Of a DNA stretch of 11,782 nucleotides, positions 6,695-11,782 are shown one piece after another. The first letter of the stretch is position 1, and every line of letters starts with the position of its first letter. Source of the DNA: Collinsella sp. (GTDB lineage Bacteria; Actinomycetota; Coriobacteriia; Coriobacteriales; Coriobacteriaceae); assembly GCA_019419555.1 (NCBI GenBank), contig DXZR01000046.1, positions 1 through 11,782 on the forward strand, in the 5' to 3' direction. The notes beneath the pieces are model-generated. The model was not told where the DNA came from and ran no database searches. It worked only from the letters and a program-made list of their open reading frames with translations. Made by a program: the position numbers and the translations under genes.

Positions 6695-7126
6695 ATGTCC
6701 AAGTACATCTCCGAGCTCATGTCGCCGCAGCTTATGGGCGTCATCTATGCCTTTGTTGGCTTTATCGTCGCCCTGTATGTGCTGTCGGTCGTATATGTGT
6801 TCATCGACGCTCGCCGCCGCGGCGCCAGCGCCTACGTGGCATGGGGCATCATCGCCCTCATCCCGTTTGTGGGCCTCATCGCCTACCTGGTTCTACGTCC
6901 GCACTCCTACGCGTCCGACCGCGAGGAGCAGGAGCTGGACATGGCCCTGCGCGAGCGCCAGCTTGCCCAGTACGGCACCTGCCCGCAGTGCGGCGCGCCC
7001 ATCGAGAAGGACTTCGTCGTCTGCCCGGTGTGCGATACCCAGGTTCGCAATGTCTGCCCCAGCTGTCATCGCCCGCTCGATGCGCACTGGAAGGTCTGCC
7101 CCTACTGCCGAACTCGCATCCAGTAA
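6695..7126 (+). CDS. Two-TM membrane protein with double zinc ribbon
   Basis: The 143-residue protein has two hydrophobic segments (about 13-37 and 47-67), resembling the short phospholipase D-nuclease N-terminal type of membrane anchor. A charged linker follows, then four CxxC knuckles at C96/C99, C110/C113, C121/C124 and C135/C138, which make two zinc ribbons (DZR type). The ribbons should face the cytoplasm if the short basic loop IDARRRG (37-43) is inside. The ATG at 6695 is chosen because GAAAGG lies eight bases upstream. The stop comes directly after the last knuckle, but another frame stays open to 7254 in a Pro/Thr/Gln-rich sequence, so the gene may once have been longer. Function is unknown; such proteins can be membrane sensors or scaffolds. 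Confidence 0.8.
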   Translation: MSKYISELMSPQLMGVIYAFVGFIVALYVLSVVYVFIDARRRGASAYVAWGIIALIPFVGLIAYLVLRPHSYASDREEQELDMALRERQLAQYGTCPQCGAPIEKDFVVCPVCDTQVRNVCPSCHRPLDAHWKVCPYCRTRIQ

Positions 7127-7254
7127 CGCATCCATCGCCGGGCCGGCCGCAAGCCACGGGCACCGCGCATCCCGCGCAACCGCCCCGCGCCACGGGCACG
7201 CCGCAAACCACGCGCGCCCCGCAGCCTCGCCCCCACACGATGAAGCATGCGTAG
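7127..7254 (+). pseudogene. Possible frame-shifted Pro/Thr-rich tail of the zinc-ribbon gene
   Basis: After the TAA at 7124-7126 the -1 frame is open to a TAG at 7252-7254 and encodes a Pro/Thr/Gln/Ala-rich stretch with strong G/C third positions, ending in TMKHA. It contains a short repeat (ATGT-type, from the duplicated CCACGGGCAC). The TAG lies six bases before a strong GC hairpin (7261-7289), which fits a natural gene end better than the TAA 134 bases upstream. No slippery heptamer was seen at the junction. It could be an indel, a sequencing error, or simply GC-rich non-coding DNA. Confidence 0.3.
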
Positions 7255-7260
7255 AAAATC

Positions 7261-7289
7261 GCCCGCCGTGCCATTAAGGTGCGGCGGGC
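7261..7289 (+). terminator. GC-rich hairpin between the zinc-ribbon gene and thrS
   Basis: The arms 7261-7272 (GCCCGCCGTGCC) and 7278-7289 pair over 12 positions in RNA (two G-U pairs) around the loop ATTAA. The plus-strand 3' side lacks a T-run (CGCTTGT follows), while the minus strand has GATTTTC after the stem. It probably terminates or attenuates the upstream gene, although the missing U-tail makes it atypical. Confidence 0.5.
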
Positions 7290-7291
7290 GC

Positions 7292-7319
7292 TTGTATACC
7301 AAGGCAACCTGCCTATAAT
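7292..7319 (+). promoter_or_regulatory. Promoter of thrS
   Basis: TTGTAT (7292-7297) and a perfect TATAAT (7314-7319) are separated by 16 bases, a good sigma-70-type promoter. It predicts a start near 7326, giving a leader of about 64 bases. A 10-bp inverted repeat (7319-7328 / 7354-7363) overlaps its downstream edge and may be a regulatory dyad. Confidence 0.7.
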
Positions 7320-7363
7320 GATGCAAGTCAAAAACGCCGAGCGCATCGCGCGCACTTGCATCA
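7319..7363 (+). promoter_or_regulatory. Long-spaced inverted repeat in the thrS promoter/leader
   Basis: TGATGCAAGT (7319-7328) and ACTTGCATCA (7354-7363) are perfect reverse complements separated by 25 bases. Inside, GCGC-ATC-GCGC (7341-7351) forms a mini-hairpin. The left arm begins at the last base of the -10 box, so a transcript starting near 7326 would lack most of it. The dyad is therefore more likely a DNA-level operator, or an RNA stem for a transcript starting further upstream. Confidence 0.4.
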
Positions 7364-7389
7364 GGCATCCGAGAGGAGAAAACATACCC

Positions 7390-9153
<1,764 letters not shown>

Positions 9154-9175
9154 GGCAAGCAACACAACAATTAAC

Positions 9176-9210
9176 AAAGGCGACCGTCCACAAAGGACGG
9201 TCGCCTTTTT
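9176..9210 (+). terminator. Strong intrinsic terminator of thrS
   Basis: The arms 9179-9189 (GGCGACCGTCC) and 9195-9205 pair perfectly over 11 bases around the loop ACAAA, followed by five T residues. AAA before the stem lets it also work in the opposite direction. It lies 22 bases after the thrS stop. Confidence 0.93.
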
Positions 9211-9224
9211 CATGCCGAAATAAG

Positions 9225-9252
9225 AAAAGCCGCTGGTTGAGCGGCTTTTTTT
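9225..9252 (+). terminator. Second intrinsic terminator, possibly bidirectional
   Basis: AGCCGCT (9228-9234) pairs with AGCGGCT (9240-9246) around GGTTG, with seven T residues from 9246 to 9252 and AAAA before the stem. Together with the terminator at 9176-9210 it isolates thrS from the polysaccharide locus, and would also stop leftward transcription from the region at 9253-9400. Confidence 0.9.
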
Positions 9253-9260
9253 GTTGCACA

Positions 9261-9392
9261 AAAAGGTACAGGTTTTTGTAGAGGGGTATGGAGATGCACC
9301 TACTGGCAGTACATTTTGCGTAATCTGGGCAAACGCTGAATAATTGCTAATATAATGTCGTCAGTTGAAAGATACAAAAACCTGTACTTTTG
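9261..9392. repeat. Inverted-repeat pair enclosing the loaP promoter (candidate invertible promoter)
   Basis: GTACAGGTTTTTGTA (9266-9280) and TACAAAAACCTGTAC (9373-9387) are perfect 15-base reverse complements. They extend to about 20 bases (9261-9280 / 9373-9392) with one single-base gap in the A/T run. The 92-base segment between them (9281-9372) holds the only good promoter upstream of loaP. Each arm also has internal dyad character (TACA-N6-TGTA). Either the arms are recombination sites of an invertible promoter or they are paired operators. No recombinase gene lies in the window. Confidence 0.65.
9326..9356 (+). promoter_or_regulatory. Promoter of the polysaccharide operon (loaP)
   Basis: A perfect TATAAT at 9351-9356 has only weak -35 candidates: TGGGCA at 9326-9331 with a 19-base spacer is the best. 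The predicted start near 9363 lies ten bases before the right arm of the inverted repeat, so that arm would be in the transcript. The whole promoter lies within the segment enclosed by the inverted repeats and points toward loaP in this sequence. Confidence 0.6.
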
Positions 9393-9430
9393 CGACTGCG
9401 CCTAGCTGCGAGCGAGAAGCCTGTTCTAAA

Positions 9431-9473
9431 CGCCCCTGCATTTGCGTGCATCGCAAAGCCAAAAGAGGGGGCG
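9431..9473 (+). promoter_or_regulatory. loaP leader hairpin that can mask the ribosome-binding site
   Basis: CGCCCC (9431-9436) pairs with GGGGCG (9468-9473). Inside, GC-A-TTTGCG (9438-9446) pairs with CGCAAAGC (9452-9459) around the loop TGCAT with one bulged A. The outer stem covers most of the SD sequence GAGGGGG (9465-9471) that lies seven bases before the loaP ATG. It could allow translational control, or serve as an RNA element for LoaP itself. Confidence 0.5.
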
Positions 9474-9478
9474 AGAAC

Positions 9479-10069
9479 ATGGAACAGACGGCACGGCGCC
9501 AAGAGCAGCTGCCGGGCGCTTTTAACGGCGTCACCACCAACAGCCAACACGGTCGCGTCCGCTGGTATCTGGTCCACACCCCCAACGGAAAAGAGCGCGA
9601 GACCTGCGAAAAGGTCCGCCGCATTATCCCGCACAACCTTATGCAGGACGCTTTTGTAATGCAAAAGGAGTTCTGGTTTAAGCGGGATGGTGCCTGGTCG
9701 CTCCAAACCAAACCTATGTACAAAGAATACTTCTTTGTCGCCACGCACGATGCCGCCGCACTCGATAGGGCTTTGGCCCAGTTGAGCTTTGGCTGCCGCA
9801 TTGCCGGCAGCAGGGAGCGGGCCTATGTGCCCATGCCGGACGACGCGCAGGACTGGTACCGCAGCGTGCTCGACGACGACGGCGTTGTGCGCAACAGCGT
9901 GGCCCGTATAGAAGACGGCGTGCTGTACATAGAGCAGGGGCCCTTGGTGGGGCAAGAAGCCCGCGTAAAGAGGATCGATCGTCATAAGCGCTGGTGCCTG
10001 GTGGACGTGGGCGAAGGCGACTCCGCTTTCAGGGAGCTGCTTCCGCTGGACGTGCCCAGCAAGACGTAA
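9479..10069 (+). CDS. loaP: NusG-family processive antiterminator, LoaP type
   Basis: The 196-residue product has a NusG N-terminal (NGN) domain from about residue 27 (RWYLVHTPNGKE) to 115. It includes the family-typical AWSLQTKPMYKEYFFV stretch (72-87). A KOW domain at about 148-180 contains GPLVGQEARVKRIDRHKR. The IDRHKR segment and the position at the head of a glycan operon are characteristic of LoaP-like NusG paralogues, which ride on RNA polymerase and prevent termination inside long biosynthetic operons. The ATG at 9479 is preferred over an upstream TTG at 9365 because GAGGGGG (9465-9471) precedes it and the extra N-terminus would be Cys-rich leader sequence. It is the first gene of the locus, and the sugar transferase follows after an 83-base gap holding a G-tract and a hairpin. 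Confidence 0.88.
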   Translation: MEQTARRQEQLPGAFNGVTTNSQHGRVRWYLVHTPNGKERETCEKVRRIIPHNLMQDAFVMQKEFWFKRDGAWSLQTKPMYKEYFFVATHDAAALDRALAQLSFGCRIAGSRERAYVPMPDDAQDWYRSVLDDDGVVRNSVARIEDGVLYIEQGPLVGQEARVKRIDRHKRWCLVDVGEGDSAFRELLPLDVPSKT

Positions 10070-10090
10070 GGGGACGTTGCGCCAGCAGTT

Positions 10091-10107
10091 AATTCAAATT
10101 TTGAGTT
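10091..10107. other. A/T-rich dyad after loaP
   Basis: AATTCAAATTTTGAGTT is a near-palindrome centred on 10099, with 6 of 8 position pairs complementary. It lies in the gap between loaP and the sugar transferase gene. It could be a weak operator or spacer; nothing more can be said. Confidence 0.25.
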
Positions 10108-10114
10108 CATAGAT

Positions 10115-10123
10115 GGGGGGGGG
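10115..10123 (+). repeat. Homopolymeric G9 tract
   Basis: Nine consecutive G residues follow an ATG formed with the first G (10113-10115). With nine Gs this ATG is out of frame with the sugar transferase gene and stops at 10158-10160. With 8 or 11 Gs it would read in frame into the transferase. Long G tracts are prone to slipped-strand change. There is no good SD before this ATG, so the coding consequence is uncertain. Confidence 0.7.
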
Positions 10124-10152
10124 TTCCTGGGGACAGGAACGTATGTTTTATT
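10123..10152 (+). terminator. Hairpin with U-rich tail between loaP and the sugar transferase gene
   Basis: GTTCCTG (10123-10129) and CAGGAAC (10134-10140) pair perfectly around the loop GGGA, followed by GTATGTTTTATT. It is a moderate intrinsic-terminator-like structure lying exactly where a processive antiterminator would need to act, and it reaches to the start codon of the next gene. Its right arm holds the only SD-like AGGA of the region. Confidence 0.45.
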
Positions 10153-10854
10153 GTGGCTGAAAAAGAAGTAACAGAGAGCTGTGTATCCGTGGGGGACGCA
10201 CTGGCTATTAAAGAGATTAAACCGAGCGGTACGCTTGGCTACCGCTTTATTAAGAGGCTGTTTGACCTTGTATTCAGTCTTTTGATGAGCGTACTGCTGC
10301 TTATCCCTATCGCCATTGTGTGTGCGCTCATCAGCCTTGAATCGCCTGGCAGTCCTATGTATACGCAAGAACGAGTTGGCAAGGGCGGAAAGACCATCAA
10401 GATTTTTAAGCTCCGCAGCATGGTCTCCGACGCTGGCGAAGTACATAAGTACCTTAGCCCTGAGCAGCTACATCAGTGGGAAGTTGAGCGCAAGGTTGAC
10501 GATGACCCCCGCATTACCAAGGTTGGTCGGTTCATCCGTAAGTGCTCAATTGACGAGATGCCGCAGTTTCTCAACGTGCTGAACGGCGATCTTTCCGTCA
10601 TTGGGCCGCGCCCCATTACACAGGATGAGCTCGAGCAGCATTTTACTGATGAAGAAAAAGCTGAGTTGCTTTCTGTTCAGCCTGGCATTACGGGCCTGTG
10701 GCAGGCGACTGATCGTAATGCCGCTACCTTCGAGAGCGGTTTGCGTCAAAAAATTGAACTAAATTACGTGCGCAATCGCTGCTTTCGCATGGACTGGAAG
10801 TGCTTCACTGGCACCTTCAGTGCCATGTTCGGCAAGAAGAAGACAGGGCGATAG
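10153..10854 (+). CDS. Undecaprenyl-phosphate sugar-1-phosphate transferase (monotopic PGT family)
   Basis: This initiating enzyme of surface-glycan synthesis moves a hexose-1-phosphate from a nucleotide sugar to the lipid carrier on the inner face of the membrane. The 233-residue protein is a small, PglC-like member of the bacterial sugar transferase family. It has a re-entrant hydrophobic helix at about 37-60 with P52, the GSPMYTQERVGKGGKTIKIFKLRSM block (66-90), the catalytic Asp-Glu dyad D134-E135 in IDEMPQ, GDLSVIGPRP (145-154) and PGITGLWQ. The start is uncertain: GTG at 10153 keeps the whole open frame but has a poor SD (AGGA 13 bases away, in a hairpin), and GTG at 10189 is an alternative. 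The stop abuts the next ATG. Codon use is more A/T-ending than in thrS. The sugar substrate is unknown. Confidence 0.9.
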   Translation: MAEKEVTESCVSVGDALAIKEIKPSGTLGYRFIKRLFDLVFSLLMSVLLLIPIAIVCALISLESPGSPMYTQERVGKGGKTIKIFKLRSMVSDAGEVHKYLSPEQLHQWEVERKVDDDPRITKVGRFIRKCSIDEMPQFLNVLNGDLSVIGPRPITQDELEQHFTDEEKAELLSVQPGITGLWQATDRNAATFESGLRQKIELNYVRNRCFRMDWKCFTGTFSAMFGKKKTGR

Positions 10855-11724
10855 ATGGATATTTCTATCATCATTCCGACTCTTAATGCTGAACATGAAA
10901 TTGAGGCGCTTTTAATTGCCCTTGATCGCCAGTCAATTCAGCCGAATGAGATTTTGGTCGTCGATTCCGCATCGGAAGACAAAACTATTGAGTTGGTCCA
11001 GAAGCACAAAAGAGTTCGCTTGCTGGAGATTGATCGCCAGGATTTTAACCACGGCACCACAAGAGACATGGCGCTGAATGAATCGAGTGGCGACTTCGTC
11101 TGTTTTCTCACCCAAGATGCTGTGCCCGTTTCCGATGACTACTTGAAGCGGCTTGTTGCCCCTATGGTTGAAGACTCGAATATCGCCCTTGTTAGTGGTA
11201 GGCAGCTTCCCAAGGCCGATGCCCGTCGTTTTGAACAACTTGTACGTTGTTTTAACTATCCTGACTCACCATCCGTGCGTTCGAAAGGCGATCTCGAAAA
11301 ACTTGGCATTAAGACGTTTTTTGCATCTGACGCCTGTTCTGCCTATCGACGGACCGCATATCTCGAATGCGGTGGATTCGATCATGTTAATACCAACGAG
11401 GACATGCTCATGGCCGCCAAGTTTATCGCCTCGGGTATGAAGGTCGCTTACGAGCCGCGTGCCGAGGTCTATCACTCGCATAACTTGACGCCATCCCAAC
11501 AGTTTGCCCGCAACCGTGCCGTCGGTTTCTTTCTCGAAACGCATGCGGACGATCTCATGCAAGCAAGTGAGATCGGTGAAGGGGGCCGGCTCGTCAGGTC
11601 AGTCTCCTCTCAGCTTCTTCGGGAAGGTAATTTTGGCGAGTTAGTTGCCTTCGGAGTTGACTGCTGCGCCCGTCTCCTTGGAAATCGCGCCGGTCGCAGA
11701 GCCGCAAGAATTGAAAGGTCATAG
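10855..11724 (+). CDS. GT2-family glycosyltransferase, probable rhamnosyltransferase
   Basis: The 289-residue GT-A fold protein starts with the nucleotide-binding strand ISIIIPTLN (3-11) and has VVDSASEDKT (35-44). The segment DFNHGTTRDMAL (63-74) is typical of RfbF/WbbL-like rhamnosyltransferases. TQDAVP (86-91) stands in the place of the DXD motif, GGFDHVN is near 173, and the acidic pair E182-D183 near the catalytic region is followed by a YHSHN motif. It should work in the cytoplasm on a lipid-linked sugar acceptor made by the preceding transferase. It follows that gene with no gap (TAG-ATG) and is followed three bases later by rmlA, which makes dTDP-rhamnose precursors, supporting a rhamnose donor. 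The C-terminal 60 residues contain an Arg-rich end. The donor is inferred, not proven. Confidence 0.85.
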   Translation: MDISIIIPTLNAEHEIEALLIALDRQSIQPNEILVVDSASEDKTIELVQKHKRVRLLEIDRQDFNHGTTRDMALNESSGDFVCFLTQDAVPVSDDYLKRLVAPMVEDSNIALVSGRQLPKADARRFEQLVRCFNYPDSPSVRSKGDLEKLGIKTFFASDACSAYRRTAYLECGGFDHVNTNEDMLMAAKFIASGMKVAYEPRAEVYHSHNLTPSQQFARNRAVGFFLETHADDLMQASEIGEGGRLVRSVSSQLLREGNFGELVAFGVDCCARLLGNRAGRRAARIERS

Positions 11725-11727
11725 CCA

Positions 11728-11782
11728 ATGAAAGGCATCATCCTCGCCGGCGGGTCCGGCACGCGCCTGTACCCGCTCACGC
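11728..11782 (+). CDS. rmlA: Glucose-1-phosphate thymidylyltransferase, 5' end only
   Basis: The 18 complete codons read MKGIILAGGSGTRLYPLT, the nucleotide-binding signature (GGxGTRLxPxT) at the start of RmlA/RfbA, the first enzyme of dTDP-L-rhamnose synthesis. The ATG at 11728 lies three bases after the GT2 stop, with AAAGG about ten bases upstream. The gene runs off the window. A related nucleotidyltransferase with the same N-terminus cannot be fully excluded. Confidence 0.85.
   Translation, partial: MKGIILAGGSGTRLYPLT

Noticed and set aside
7326..7389. T-box riboswitch ahead of thrS
   Set aside because: The leader is only about 64 bases, has no T-box core (TGG-ACCGCG type) and no antiterminator/terminator pair before the ATG.
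9365..9478. N-terminal extension of LoaP from an upstream TTG
   Set aside because: The extra 38 residues are Cys/Lys/Arg-rich without NusG similarity, lie in the structured leader, and the ATG at 9479 has a strong SD.

Overview
The window looks like a chromosomal segment of a high-GC gut actinobacterium of the class Coriobacteriia, most likely Collinsella or a close relative. This is an inference from the style of the proteins (a short threonyl-tRNA synthetase, a glycerol-3-phosphate-dehydrogenase-like FAD/DUF1667 operon, a LoaP-type NusG paralogue), the strong G/C third-position bias and the palindromic intergenic repeats. No rRNA, tRNA, CRISPR array, transposase or phage gene was seen.

Layout. 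1-255: leader of folC with three potential hairpins. 256-1599 (+): folC. 1705-2793 (-): an M24 metallopeptidase (Xaa-Pro dipeptidase type), flanked by two copies of one imperfect palindromic repeat. 3021-6288 (-): a tight three-gene operon, transcribed in the order DAO-type dehydrogenase with a BFD-type [2Fe-2S] domain, pyridine-nucleotide-type FAD oxidoreductase, DUF1667 protein. 6289-6694: a divergent intergenic region with a small dyad and two tandem copies (81-bp period) of a second palindromic repeat. 6695-7126 (+): a two-TM double-zinc-ribbon protein whose 3' flank looks like a frame-shifted tail. 7390-9153 (+): thrS, followed by two strong tandem terminators. 9253-11782 (+): the start of a surface-polysaccharide locus with loaP, a polyprenyl-phosphate sugar-phosphate transferase, a GT2 glycosyltransferase and the first codons of rmlA.

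The most interesting region is 9253-10152. A promoter with a perfect TATAAT sits inside a pair of inverted repeats (15 bp identical, about 20 bp with one gap) directly upstream of a NusG-like antiterminator heading a polysaccharide operon. This is the arrangement of the invertible capsule promoters of Bacteroides upstream of upxY genes, so it is a candidate ON/OFF phase switch. The loaP leader can fold so that its ribosome-binding site is sequestered. The loaP/sugar-transferase gap holds a G9 tract next to an out-of-frame ATG and then a hairpin with a U-rich tail, so several layers of control can be proposed for one surface polysaccharide. All of these are hypotheses from sequence pattern.

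How the genes work together: folC (folate polyglutamylation), the peptidase and thrS are ordinary housekeeping functions. The three-gene flavoprotein operon probably encodes a multisubunit dehydrogenase that passes electrons from glycerol-3-phosphate or a similar substrate through flavin and Fe-S centres. The right end builds an undecaprenyl-linked, probably rhamnose-containing, glycan.
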